Source: Actinopolyspora xinjiangensis
GTDB taxonomy: Bacteria > Actinomycetota > Actinomycetes > Mycobacteriales > Pseudonocardiaceae
Direction: 5' to 3'
DNA: 64,000 nucleotides
Assembly (NCBI RefSeq): GCF_900104475.1
Contig: NZ_FNJR01000003.1
Coordinates: 350,917-414,916 of the forward strand
This document shows, in pieces, positions 54,114 through 63,387 of the stretch (position 1 is the stretch's first letter; every line of letters starts with the position of its first letter). The position numbers and the translations under genes are program-made. The notes under the pieces were generated by a model, which had not been told where the DNA came from, searched no databases, and saw only the letters and a list, made by a program, of their open reading frames with translations.

Positions 54114-55400
54114 TCACCGCTCGATCAGCTTTTCCAGCCTGCGTTGCAGGTCGCTCAACGCCTGTCGCGGCTGCTTGTCCCCCTTGAGCGCGGCGTAGAC
54201 CTCGTCCTGGATGGCCAGCGTGACGTCGCCGTAGTTGACCACACGCGGGCGCGGCTCGGCACTCTCGATGGACTTCTTCAGGGTGTCCAGGTACGGGTAC
54301 TTCTCCCGCAGTTCCGGGTCGTCGTAGAGGGCGCTGCGAGTGGGCGCCAGCGACCCCTTGACCAAACGCTGCCGCTGCTGCTTCTTCGAGGTGTAGAACT
54401 TGATGAAGTCCAGGGCGGTGGCCTTGTTCTCCGCGAAGGACGAGATCGCGAGATTGTGCCCACCGAGGCTGGACACGCCCTTGCCGGTGATTCCGGGCAA
54501 CGGTGCGACCCCGAAATCGCCCGCGACCTTCGACGAACCGTCGTCGGCGTTGGCCTGCGACCACATGAACGGCCAGTTGCGGCTGAAGACGAGTTCACCG
54601 CCGATGAACGCGCGCTTGTTCGGCTGCTCCTTGTAGGCGATCGCCGCGCGCGGGATCGTGCCGGAACGGAAGCCCTCGACCATGGTTTCGAGTCCGCGCA
54701 GCGCCTCCGGCGAGTCCACCGTGGGTTGTCCCCGGTCATCGACGATCCGCCCGCCCGCGCCGTGCACGGCCTCGGCGAAGTTGACCGTCAGCCCCTCGTA
54801 CTTGGCGTGCTGGCCCGCGTAGCAGGACATCCCCTCGGCGGCCGGGAGTTTCAGCACCTCGGCGCATATCTCGCGCATTTCCTCGCGCGTCGTCGGTGGC
54901 TCGGCGCCGACCTCGCCGAGCAGGTCCTTCCGGTAGTACAGCAGGCCACCGTCGGAGTAGGCGGGCACGGAGAAGAGCTTGCCGCGGTACTCGGCCGTTT
55001 TCATCGCGGATTCCAGGAACGGCGAGAAGTCGAACTCCTTCCTCGGCAGTTCGACGACCCACCGATTCGCGGCGAACTCGGCGTTCCAGACGTTGTCCAG
55101 ATCGAGGACCGTGAAAGCACCCGATTCGGTCTGGGCGTTCTGCACCATCTGCTGGCGCTGCTGGTCCCCGTCGGCGGGCAGCTCGATCAGCCGGACCCGC
55201 TGCTCGGGGTGGGAGTCGTTCCACGTCTCGACGGCCTGGGTGACGGCTCCGGTCACATCCTTGCCGGTGGCGAAGGTGATGGGACCTCGACCGCTGATCT
55301 CGCTCGACGCCGACGAATCACCACCGCCGCCGCCACAGCCCGCGACGGCGAGAGCCACGATCGCCGCCACGGATGCGGCTCTCCAGCGTAATGGCTTCAT
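54114..55400 (-). CDS. Sugar-binding lipoprotein of ABC transporter
   Basis: 428 residues. The lipobox LAVAGC at residue 22 marks lipid anchoring after signal peptidase II cleavage. The mature protein has the family-1 solute-binding fold (DVTGAVTQAVETWNDSHPEQ, VLDLDNVWNAEFAANRWVVE, FSVPAYSDGGLLYYRKDLL). First gene of the uptake operon, 209 bp from the lacI-type gene transcribed the same way. It determines substrate choice; alpha-glucosides are inferred from the GH13 partner. Confidence 0.95.
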   Translation of the reverse strand: MKPLRWRAASVAAIVALAVAGCGGGGGDSSASSEISGRGPITFATGKDVTGAVTQAVETWNDSHPEQRVRLIELPADGDQQRQQMVQNAQTESGAFTVLDLDNVWNAEFAANRWVVELPRKEFDFSPFLESAMKTAEYRGKLFSVPAYSDGGLLYYRKDLLGEVGAEPPTTREEMREICAEVLKLPAAEGMSCYAGQHAKYEGLTVNFAEAVHGAGGRIVDDRGQPTVDSPEALRGLETMVEGFRSGTIPRAAIAYKEQPNKRAFIGGELVFSRNWPFMWSQANADDGSSKVAGDFGVAPLPGITGKGVSSLGGHNLAISSFAENKATALDFIKFYTSKKQQRQRLVKGSLAPTRSALYDDPELREKYPYLDTLKKSIESAEPRPRVVNYGDVTLAIQDEVYAALKGDKQPRQALSDLQRRLEKLIER

Positions 55401-55608
55401 ACCGATCTCCTCGAATCGAATCGATCAAAAACTCACGACGGATTCCGCTCGCACGTTGCGTCCCGAAATCATCGGAACCAACAATCTACGGCCGAACGGC
55501 CGAACTCGTTTCGGGAATTCGCCCCACTGCGATCACACCGCGACCGCCCAGCGGTTCGGGCTTTCGCCAGTTCCCGAGGGCGCCGTACGGCGCCCTCGGG
55601 AGTCAGAA

Positions 55609-56616
55609 TCACATGGAATCGTGACCGGTGGTCGACGAGCGCACCACCAGTTCCGTGGGCAGCACCACGTCACGGGTCTCGGCGCCGCCCTGTTCGAGCT
55701 GTTCCAACAGCAGCCTCGCCGCCGCTGCACCCTCCTCGTGTACCGGCTGCACCACAGTGGACAGCCCGGAGCACTCGGCCATCTCGTGCCCGTCGAATCC
55801 CACTATCACCATTTCCCGCGGCACCGAGAGCTTGTGGTCGCGCAACGCGTGCAACGCGCCGAAAGCCATTTCGTCCGACATGGCGAAAACCGCCGTCGGA
55901 CGCAGCTCGTCGGCGAGTATCCGGTTCATGGCCCGTCTTCCCCCCGAAACGGAGAAGTCACCGGTGCACAACCAGCTCTCCCGGACCGGCACGCCGTACT
56001 CGGCCATCGCGTCCCGGAATGCGGTGCAGCGCTCGTGCGGGGCGGGCAGGTTCAACGAGTCGGGCGCGCCACCGTGGATCAACGCGATGTCCCGATGCCC
56101 CTGGTTGAGCAGGTGCCGCACGGCGAGCATGCCACCGCCGTAATCGTCGATCCACACCGAGTTGAAGCCGTCCATCCTGCCGCCCACGAATCCCAACGGG
56201 ACACCGAGTTCACGCAGCCGGTCGGCCTCCCTCTCGCGCAACGAAAGAGTCAGCACCAGCACGGCGTCGACACTGCGGCGCACCGGGAGCTCTCGGAAGA
56301 ACCGCTCGCGACCTTCCCGGTCCCCCACCACGTAGAGCATCAGGTCGTAGCCCGCCGAGCGCAGCACCTCCTCGGCACCGGCCAGCACCTGCCCGAAGAA
56401 CCAGCGCGAGACGTAGGGCACCAGCACCCCGATACGCCGCGTCCGTCCGGTGGCCAGGCCGGAGGCCGATCTGGAGATGGAGTAGTCCAGCTCCTCGGCA
56501 ACGGTGCGCACCCGTTGCCGGGTTCGTTCGGACACCCCGGATTGTTCCCGCAACGCCCGGGAGACTGTCGCCGTGGACACACCGGCCGCTCGTGCGACCT
56601 CCTCGATCGTGGCCAT
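55609..56616 (-). CDS. LacI-family transcriptional regulator
   Basis: 335 residues from ATG 56616 with GGGAG five bases upstream. N-terminal helix-turn-helix IEEVARAAGVSTATVSRALR then SGVSERTRQRVRTVAEEL; periplasmic-binding-like sensor with IGVLVPYVSRWFFGQVLAG, RDIALIHGGAPDS and PTAVFAMSDEMAFGALHALR. Directly upstream of the sugar-uptake operon, it should repress that operon and itself. Two identical boxes at its promoter support autoregulation. Confidence 0.95.
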   Translation of the reverse strand: MATIEEVARAAGVSTATVSRALREQSGVSERTRQRVRTVAEELDYSISRSASGLATGRTRRIGVLVPYVSRWFFGQVLAGAEEVLRSAGYDLMLYVVGDREGRERFFRELPVRRSVDAVLVLTLSLREREADRLRELGVPLGFVGGRMDGFNSVWIDDYGGGMLAVRHLLNQGHRDIALIHGGAPDSLNLPAPHERCTAFRDAMAEYGVPVRESWLCTGDFSVSGGRRAMNRILADELRPTAVFAMSDEMAFGALHALRDHKLSVPREMVIVGFDGHEMAECSGLSTVVQPVHEEGAAAARLLLEQLEQGGAETRDVVLPTELVVRSSTTGHDSM

Positions 56617-56681
56617 TGTGCTCCCTGTCACGTTGCTGTCCTCGGTTGATCCGGAAGACTAAATGTGACCCACAACGCAAC

Positions 56682-56693
56682 ACAAGCGTTTAC
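56682..56693. promoter_or_regulatory. LacI operator box 1
   Basis: ACAAGCGTTTAC, 66 bp upstream of the regulator start. It shares the CAAGCGTTT core with box 2 and is palindrome-like as expected for LacI/GalR proteins. Confidence 0.7.
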
Positions 56694-56748
56694 GTAGATC
56701 GAGTGAAGATTTTTTCCGATAAAGCTTGTGAGCTGCGGATATGACAAC

Positions 56749-56760
56749 GCAAGCGTTTGC
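56749..56760. promoter_or_regulatory. LacI operator box 2
   Basis: GCAAGCGTTTGC, near-palindromic (10 of 12 positions), 67 bp from box 1. It resembles actinobacterial maltose/alpha-glucoside regulator sites. Confidence 0.7.
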
Positions 56761-56857
56761 AATCAAGGCACGCGCGGGAGTCGCGAACCATGCGAACGGG
56801 CAACGATGCGGCACCGCCGACGGTTATTCACCACCGGCACGGCCGAACGGGTGACGC

Positions 56858-57604
56858 TCAGAGCCGGTGGTCGTCGACCAGGTCACGTGCCACGGTCAAC
56901 ACGGACTCGTCCAAGTTCGCCGGCGCGAGACCGAAACGGCGCTCGTAACGACCGATAAGCCCGCTCTCGAAGGCGTCGAGGTCGAGCGCGGGAGCCTCAG
57001 CACGTATCGAACCGACCGAATCACCGTCGAAGTCGAGTCCCAGCGCTCGGTAGACCTCGGCGAGCAGTGGACGCAACACCTCGGCGCCGTCGAAGACGGC
57101 CACGGCACTGAACAGCCAGGCACGCCGCAGAATCCGCTGCGCGGTGCCGACGAGCTTGACCCTCCCCCTGGCGTTCACGCTGTGGGCTCCCGGGCAATAC
57201 TCGCCCGGAACGGCACCGACCCGCGCGTCGACTCCGTACTCGGCCAACAACCCGGCCCACATCTCCGCGTAGCCGGTGAACCTGGCGTCCATCCCGGCCA
57301 GCGAGTCCTCCTCGGCCGCGATGTGATCGACCACCAGTGAGTCCTCGGTGTAGGCGACCGCACGTCCTCCCGGAGCACGCACGACCGGCGTGAACCCGGC
57401 CTCCCGAACCAGGCCGACCGCCTCGCGGAAGCCGGGCCGCGACGTGTCGCGGCGGCCGAAGGCGACGGTGGGAGCCGTGGGACGGTACACCCGCAGTACC
57501 GAACCGCCCGCCCCGTCACCGGCTCGGCGCACGAAGGCGTGTGCCAGCGCGACCTCGAACGCCTGGTCCGCGCCCACCCCGAGCGCTTCCCGATACAGCT
57601 CCAC
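56858..57604 (-). CDS. Lipoate-protein ligase A-like protein
   Basis: 248 residues from GTG 57604. BPL/LPL catalytic domain: VYRPTAPTVAFGRRDTSRPG, VVRAPGGRAVAYTEDSLVVD, CPGAHSVNARGRVKLVGTAQ (with the conserved Lys) and RILRRAWLFSAVAVFDG. It would attach lipoate or octanoate to carrier domains, or act on another small acid. Stand-alone; no partner genes adjacent. Start choice is tentative because the ribosome site is weak. Confidence 0.85.
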   Translation of the reverse strand: MELYREALGVGADQAFEVALAHAFVRRAGDGAGGSVLRVYRPTAPTVAFGRRDTSRPGFREAVGLVREAGFTPVVRAPGGRAVAYTEDSLVVDHIAAEEDSLAGMDARFTGYAEMWAGLLAEYGVDARVGAVPGEYCPGAHSVNARGRVKLVGTAQRILRRAWLFSAVAVFDGAEVLRPLLAEVYRALGLDFDGDSVGSIRAEAPALDLDAFESGLIGRYERRFGLAPANLDESVLTVARDLVDDHRL

Positions 57605-58659
57605 ACATCAAGCCTACGCAACGCCCCCCGCAGGACGGCCGTGACAGGTCACGGGGACCCAGCCGGTGGTACGGACTCACGGCCGCACGAGCGGCCCCGA
57701 GCTTCGCGAACGGGGAGTGAGTTCGGCGCGACACCGATCTCGCCAGAGGACCGCCCCGGAGCCGCCACCCGCGAGCCGCCCTCACGGCACCTCAGCGCGC
57801 CGCCGATCCACGACGCCCCACCCACCCGAGAAGCGCCTCGGACCCGCCGATCCACGACGGACGAATCCACGTAACAAGCACGCCGCTCCGACGCAATAGA
57901 CATAACCAAAATCTGACAATTCCGGACGCATCTTCAGAATATTTGCCGTTATATTTTCGTTATAATATTCGAGTTGAATTCGTCCGGTTTTCGGGGTTAG
58001 ATTCTTCGTGCAGCTGACGACCGTTCGAGAACGCGAGATCCCCCTGTTCGGTCATCAGCGACGAACCCTGACCACCTATTCCTGGGGAAGCGATCGAGTT
58101 GGACTCTTCACAAGGCCACACCGCTGAGGACCGCCCCCTCGAACGAACCACCGCGCGGCGGCGCTCGGCCGCCGCCCGAAAGCCACCCCCGTCGGCCGCG
58201 GCGAACCACCGAATTCGCAGACCTCCACCGACGAGATCCACGACGCGATGCGTCCCCGCCGCCGGTCCAGTGCGCGTGAGCCCGCGTCCCCGCCACACCT
58301 CCCTCCCGGCGCCGGAACCGCGTTCCCCCGACGGGACGTTTCCGAAGACACCGACTCGGACCTCCTCACCACACCGAGCGGAATTCTTCCGACCGAGGAC
58401 GGTCCTTTCCGCATAACTCCCCGACGGAAACACGAAACAAGCGGCACCGGCCGAATTCGTGAACAACCACCCGGCAGGACTCGAAGAAAAGATCGCACAG
58501 CGATCACCCGGAGAGGGCATTCGTCTCCTTTCCGGCCGAACCAGAACCCCGCGTACGCGCCGATCCGCTTCCAGCTTCGGCGAAAACGCGTCGAACATCG
58601 GCTCCCGGAAACGACGGCTCCCGACCGGTCGTGCCGTCCGGAACGAATCGAGGTCCCAG
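57605..58659. other. Intergenic region upstream of the NRPS gene
   Basis: Over 1 kb with no supported gene. The exceptional AT-rich block at about 57,890-57,990 contains TATAAT at 57961 and probably includes the promoter for the biosynthetic operon. The open frame before the NRPS start shows no domain sequence. Confidence 0.5.
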
Positions 58660-61600
58660 ATGGACAACAACGGGAAAACACTCGTGCACGAGCGCTTCTC
58701 CCACCGCGCCGCCCTGCGCCCCGAAGCCGTCGCCGTGGAACAGGGCGACCGACGGATCAGCTACGCCGAGCTCGAAAGGCGGTCGAATCACCTCTCCCAC
58801 CGATTACGGATCCACGGCATCGGCCCCGGATCGACCGTCATGGTCCACATGGAGCGGTCGATCGACGTCGTCGTCTCGCTGCTGGCCACGCTGAAGGCCG
58901 GCGCGAGCTACCTCCCGGTCGATCCGGGCGTCCCCGACCACCGCATCGCGACACTCATCGGGGAAACCGGCTGCGGAGCCGTCATCACGGGCGCCGGAAA
59001 CGTTCCCCACCTCGCCGAGCACAGTCTCGTTCTCCTGGAGCCGGAATCCGGACGAGATCCGTCCCTCGCGCTTCCCGACACTCCTCCCGAGGTCCCCCTC
59101 GCGGAGACCGACTGCGCTTACACGATCTACACCTCGGGATCGACCGGCGCCCCCAAGGGGATAAGGGTCGCTCACGCCTCCCTCCGCTACCTCCTGGACG
59201 AGATCAACCGGCGATACGGCATAACCCCGGACGACCGGGTGCTGCAGTTCGCCTCGATCACTTTCGACACCTCCATCGAGCAGATTCTCAACACCCTGCT
59301 GAACGGGGCGACGCTGGTACTGCCGGACGATGTCTGGCCTCCCGGCGAACTGCCGCTGGAGCTGACCAGACACCGGGTGTCGGTGATGGACCTGACCCCG
59401 TCGTACTGGCGCGCCTTCCTGGCCGAACTGGCCACCACGCCGACCGAACCGCCGGTGCGACTGACGATCGTGGGAGGAAGCGCGGTCCACGCGCAGGACT
59501 GCCGAACCGCGCTGCGTCTGATGCCGAACTCCCGGCTCGTCAACGCCTACGGTCTGACCGAAACGACGATCACCTCCTGCACGATGGAGATCACCACCGG
59601 TACGCTTCCCGAGAGCGGCTCGGCCCCGGCCGGCCGCCCGTTACCGGGCACCGTCGTACACGTCCTCGACGAGCACGCGCGTCCCGTCCCGCCGGGCCAG
59701 GCCGGTGAGGTCCACATCTCGGGCCAGGGGGTGGCGCTCGGTTACCTCACGCGAAGCGCTGACCACTCACGCTTCCGGCCTGACCCCTGGGCCGAGCGGG
59801 GCGACACGCGGATGTACCGCACCGGCGACCTCGGAAGCTGGACGCACGACGGAAACCTGGAAATTCTCGGTCGGGCCGACCGCCAGCTCAAGGTACGCGG
59901 GTTCCGAGTCGAACCGGCCGAGATCGAGGCCGCTCTCACCGCGCACGAGATGATCGCGGACGCGGCGGTGGAGCCCTACGACCGCGACGGCGAGACGGAG
60001 ATCGCGGCGTACTACGTCCCGGCCGAGGAGGATGCGCCACCGCTCGGCACCCGAGAGCTGCGCTCCCACGTCAACGAGTGGCTGCCCGGCTACATGATCC
60101 CGGCGACGTTCGTCCGGCTCGCCGAGATGCCGCTGAAGGACAACGGCAAAGTGGACGTGGCGGCCCTGCCACCTCCCGAACGAACGGCCGAGCCGCGTTC
60201 GAAGGAACGGGCCGACGACTCGGACCCGGCCGTGGGGCTCGTGGAACGGGCCGTGGCGGAGATGTGGCGACAGGTCCTCGGCCTGGAGCACGTGGCCCCC
60301 GACGACGGATTCTTCGAGCTGGGCGGAAACTCGATCAGAGCCGCCGAGCTGCTGGCCAAGGTCCGGGCCTCACTGGGGATCATGATCACCCAGGTGCGAC
60401 CGTTGATCCGGTCACTGCTCGACGGTGCGACGCTGCGCGGCTTCGCCGCCGCCGTCGAGTCGGCCAGGGCCGGAACGTTCTCCGTCGACGCGGAGAGTGT
60501 CGATTTCGATACCGAGACGGCGCTGAACGTCCCCGTCGGCGACTCACCTCCCGATCCGGCCGACTGGAAGAACCCCGCCAACATCCTGCTCACCGGAGCG
60601 ACCGGTTTCCTCGGCATATACCTCCTGCGCGAACTGCTGACCACCACCGACGCGACGGTCCACTGCCTGGTCAGGGCCGACGACCCCGACCGGGCGATGG
60701 AACGCCTGCGGGCGAACGCACGGCACTACTTCGGCCACGAGCTGGACGAGTACCGGCGGAACGAGCGCATCCGGGCGGTACCGGGCGATCTGGCCGAAGA
60801 ACGGCTTGGCCTGTCCGAGGAGCAGTTCGACCGGCTCTCCCGGCTGGTCGACGTGATCCACCACCCGGGCGGGCTCGTCAACTTCATCTACCCCTACACG
60901 CACATGCGCGCGGCCAACGTCGAGGGCACCCGCGAGATCATCCGCATGGCGGCCAGGTACCGCAACGCACCGGTGCACTACACATCGACCATGGCGGTGA
61001 TCTCGGGCTTCGGCACCGCGGGGGTCGGTCACGTCACCGAGGAGACCCCCGCCGACCACGTGGACCACCTGTCGGTCGGCTACGTCGAGAGCAAGTGGGT
61101 CGCCGAGGAACTGCTGCGGAAAGCCGCACGACGGGGACTTCCGGTCGCCGTGTACCGGGCGGCCGACATCTCGGGGGACAGTGCGACGGGGGTCTGGAAC
61201 ACGACGACCGAGATGTGCGCGATGAAGAAGTTCATCGTCGACACGGGCACCGCACCCGTCGCCGAGCTTCCCCTCGACTACACGCCGGTCGACCGCTTCG
61301 CGGCCGCGGTGTCCCACATCGCCTCCAGCGGACCACCGGGCGGCGAGGTCTACCACCTCACCAACCCGGGCAAGGCGAACATCTCCCTGCTCGTCGAGCG
61401 ACTGCGATCCCACGGTCACGACGTCAGGACCGTGTCGTGGAACGAGTGGGTGGAACGGATCGTCGAGGTCGCGGTGGAGCAGCCCGAGCACCCCATGACC
61501 CCCTTCGCCCCGCTGTTCATCGACCGGTGCTCCACCGCGGCGATGAGCGTGGCGGAGATGTACCTGGAAACGACCTTCCCCACCTTCTCCAGGAACAACG

Positions 61601-61701
61601 TGGAGAAGGCGCTGCAAGGCAGCGGAATCACGATCCCGCCGGTGGACGGCGAGATGCTCGACCGCTACATCCGGCATCTGACCGCCATCGACTTCCTGTG
61701 A
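58660..61701 (+). CDS. NRPS module A-T-R (adenylation, carrier, thioester reductase)
   Basis: 1,013 residues from ATG 58660. Adenylation domain (1 to about 535): IYTSGSTGAPKG (156-167), FDTSIEQ, NAYGLTETTITS, YRTGDLGSW and PLKDNGKVD. Carrier domain with DDGFFELGGNSIRAAELL (Ser558 for phosphopantetheine). Reductase domain (about 640-1013): LLTGATGFLGIYLL and YVESKWVAEELL (Tyr/Lys). By eye the specificity code reads D-T-E-D-I-G-A-I-T plus Lys, somewhat like codes reported for basic amino acids. The product should be an amino aldehyde or alcohol. There is no condensation domain. Confidence 0.93.
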   Translation: MDNNGKTLVHERFSHRAALRPEAVAVEQGDRRISYAELERRSNHLSHRLRIHGIGPGSTVMVHMERSIDVVVSLLATLKAGASYLPVDPGVPDHRIATLIGETGCGAVITGAGNVPHLAEHSLVLLEPESGRDPSLALPDTPPEVPLAETDCAYTIYTSGSTGAPKGIRVAHASLRYLLDEINRRYGITPDDRVLQFASITFDTSIEQILNTLLNGATLVLPDDVWPPGELPLELTRHRVSVMDLTPSYWRAFLAELATTPTEPPVRLTIVGGSAVHAQDCRTALRLMPNSRLVNAYGLTETTITSCTMEITTGTLPESGSAPAGRPLPGTVVHVLDEHARPVPPGQAGEVHISGQGVALGYLTRSADHSRFRPDPWAERGDTRMYRTGDLGSWTHDGNLEILGRADRQLKVRGFRVEPAEIEAALTAHEMIADAAVEPYDRDGETEIAAYYVPAEEDAPPLGTRELRSHVNEWLPGYMIPATFVRLAEMPLKDNGKVDVAALPPPERTAEPRSKERADDSDPAVGLVERAVAEMWRQVLGLEHVAPDDGFFELGGNSIRAAELLAKVRASLGIMITQVRPLIRSLLDGATLRGFAAAVESARAGTFSVDAESVDFDTETALNVPVGDSPPDPADWKNPANILLTGATGFLGIYLLRELLTTTDATVHCLVRADDPDRAMERLRANARHYFGHELDEYRRNERIRAVPGDLAEERLGLSEEQFDRLSRLVDVIHHPGGLVNFIYPYTHMRAANVEGTREIIRMAARYRNAPVHYTSTMAVISGFGTAGVGHVTEETPADHVDHLSVGYVESKWVAEELLRKAARRGLPVAVYRAADISGDSATGVWNTTTEMCAMKKFIVDTGTAPVAELPLDYTPVDRFAAAVSHIASSGPPGGEVYHLTNPGKANISLLVERLRSHGHDVRTVSWNEWVERIVEVAVEQPEHPMTPFAPLFIDRCSTAAMSVAEMYLETTFPTFSRNNVEKALQGSGITIPPVDGEMLDRYIRHLTAIDFL

Positions 61702-61708
61702 GGCTGGT

Positions 61709-62494
61709 ATGACGAACACGGTCTCGTCCCGGTCCGAATCGCCCTGGTCGACGGTGGACCTGACGGACGCTCCCTCCGACGGCCCCGTGGCGTTCGGCGG
61801 TGACCTGCGCCCCCACAACCTGCTCGCCGCCTACCGGCGAGGGCTGTACCCCTTCCCGGCCGAGACGGTCGAGCACCGACTGTTCAACGAGATGAGCTAC
61901 GAGTCCGACGTGGCGACGGGCAGGGTGAAACTCGTCCCGGGAGCCGAGGAACCCTATTCCCTGGCCTGGTGCTCCCCCGATCCTCGCCCGCTCATCCCCG
62001 TTACCCGGGCCCGCGTGCGGCGCAGCCTGCGCCAACAGCTGCGCCGGACGACGAACTGGACCACCACGGTCGACGTGCGCTTCGAGGAGGTCGCCACCCG
62101 GTCCCGCGAGGGCCGTGAACGGCAGTGGCTGACCGACGAGCTGCTGAACGGCCTGTGCCGACTCCACGAGGACGGACACGCCCACAGCGTCGAGGTCTGG
62201 GACGGGGCCGAGCTCATCGGCGGCACGTTCGGCGTACGGGTCGGAGCGGTGTTCAGCGCGGACTCGCAGTTCACCCGCCGCAGCGGCGCCGGAAAGGTCG
62301 CCGTCACCGACCTGACGCGTCGCTTCGCCGAGGCGGGGGGAACCGCTGTCGACGTTCAGTACGACAGCGAGCACGCCAGACTCCTCGGCGCCCGCCCCAC
62401 TCCCCGTCCGCGCTACCTCGAACTACTCCGCTCCACCACCGAAGGCGCGGCTGTCCCGACCGGAGCGCTGCCCGCTCATCGCCTGGCCGACTGA
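61709..62494 (+). CDS. Aat-like aminoacyl-tRNA-dependent transferase
   Basis: 261 residues starting seven bases after the NRPS stop. It resembles leucyl/phenylalanyl-tRNA-protein transferase: AFGGDLRPHNLLAAYRRGLY then PFPAE, LAWCSPDPRPLIP, HSVEVWDGAELIGGTFGVRV and VQYDSEHARLLGARPTPR. Housekeeping Aat tags proteins for degradation; here its location in a biosynthetic operon suggests it transfers an amino acid from tRNA to the NRPS-derived amine. Weak conservation of some catalytic motifs means that role is inferred. Confidence 0.78.
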   Translation: MTNTVSSRSESPWSTVDLTDAPSDGPVAFGGDLRPHNLLAAYRRGLYPFPAETVEHRLFNEMSYESDVATGRVKLVPGAEEPYSLAWCSPDPRPLIPVTRARVRRSLRQQLRRTTNWTTTVDVRFEEVATRSREGRERQWLTDELLNGLCRLHEDGHAHSVEVWDGAELIGGTFGVRVGAVFSADSQFTRRSGAGKVAVTDLTRRFAEAGGTAVDVQYDSEHARLLGARPTPRPRYLELLRSTTEGAAVPTGALPAHRLAD

Positions 62495-62535
62495 CCCCGA
62501 AGAGGTTCTCCCCGACACCGCCGTAGGAGAAGCCC

Positions 62536-63312
62536 ATGCCCACCGATCTCGCCGACACGGCACCACGCGTCGCCAGCCTGGCCGAGCGCCCCGACCTGGA
62601 GCCGGCCGTGCTGGCCATGGACTCGTCCTGGCCGGACTACATCCGCCCCGACCCCGTTCTCGTCCACTGGGCGTTCGAACGTCACGCACGACATCAGCTC
62701 GTGGCGCTCGACGACGAGACGGACGAGGTCGTGGCCCGCGCGGCCAGCGTCCCCCTGCGCTGGAGCGGCGCCACGGACGACCTCCCCGACACCGGATGGG
62801 ACGAGGCGCTGCGCCAGTGCTTGGCCGACACCCACTCCGGCCGGGAACCCAACACCCTGTGCGCGTTGGAAGTCGCCGTGGCGCCCGACCACAAGGAGCG
62901 GAAGCTGTCGGGACGACTCCTCGAAGCGCTCAAGGAGCACGCTCGCGGCTCGGCCCATCACAGCGTGGTGGTGCCGGTCCGTCCCAGCCGCAAGCACACT
63001 CGCCCGGACCTCTCGATGAGCGAGTACCTCGCCCTCACCCGTCCGGACGGCCTGCCCGAGGACCCCTGGCTGCGCGTGCACGTACGCCTGGGCGGTGAGC
63101 CGCTCAAGATCTGCCCGGTGTCGATGACGATCTCCGGGAGCCTGGCGCAGTGGCGGGAGTGGACCGGTCTGCCGTTCGACACCAGCGGTCCCGTCGAAGT
63201 CCCCGGCGCACTCGCTCCGGTCGCCGTGGATGTCGAACACGATCACGCGATCTACGTCGAACCCAACGTCTGGGTGCGCCACGCGCTCTCCGAAGCGCCA
63301 CGACGCGCCTGA
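62536..63312 (+). CDS. GNAT-like acyltransferase family protein
   Basis: 258 residues behind GTAGGAG. Pattern: MDSSWPDYIRPDPVLVHWAF, LDDETDEVVARAASVPLRWS, LCALEVAVAPDHKERKLSGR, then VVPVRPSRKHTRPDLSMSEY, RPDGLPEDPWLRVHVRLGGE and IYVEPNVWVRHAL. Similar proteins accompany adenylation or acyl-CoA ligase genes in actinobacteria. It probably acylates or otherwise tailors the product. The 41-bp gap from the Aat-like gene suggests co-transcription. Confidence 0.7.
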   Translation: MPTDLADTAPRVASLAERPDLEPAVLAMDSSWPDYIRPDPVLVHWAFERHARHQLVALDDETDEVVARAASVPLRWSGATDDLPDTGWDEALRQCLADTHSGREPNTLCALEVAVAPDHKERKLSGRLLEALKEHARGSAHHSVVVPVRPSRKHTRPDLSMSEYLALTRPDGLPEDPWLRVHVRLGGEPLKICPVSMTISGSLAQWREWTGLPFDTSGPVEVPGALAPVAVDVEHDHAIYVEPNVWVRHALSEAPRRA

Positions 63313-63387
63313 ACCGCCCGAACCCCCGAACCACGCGGGCCCGGCCGAGCCGGTCGCCGCGATCACCGAACCCGGAGGAAGACAACG

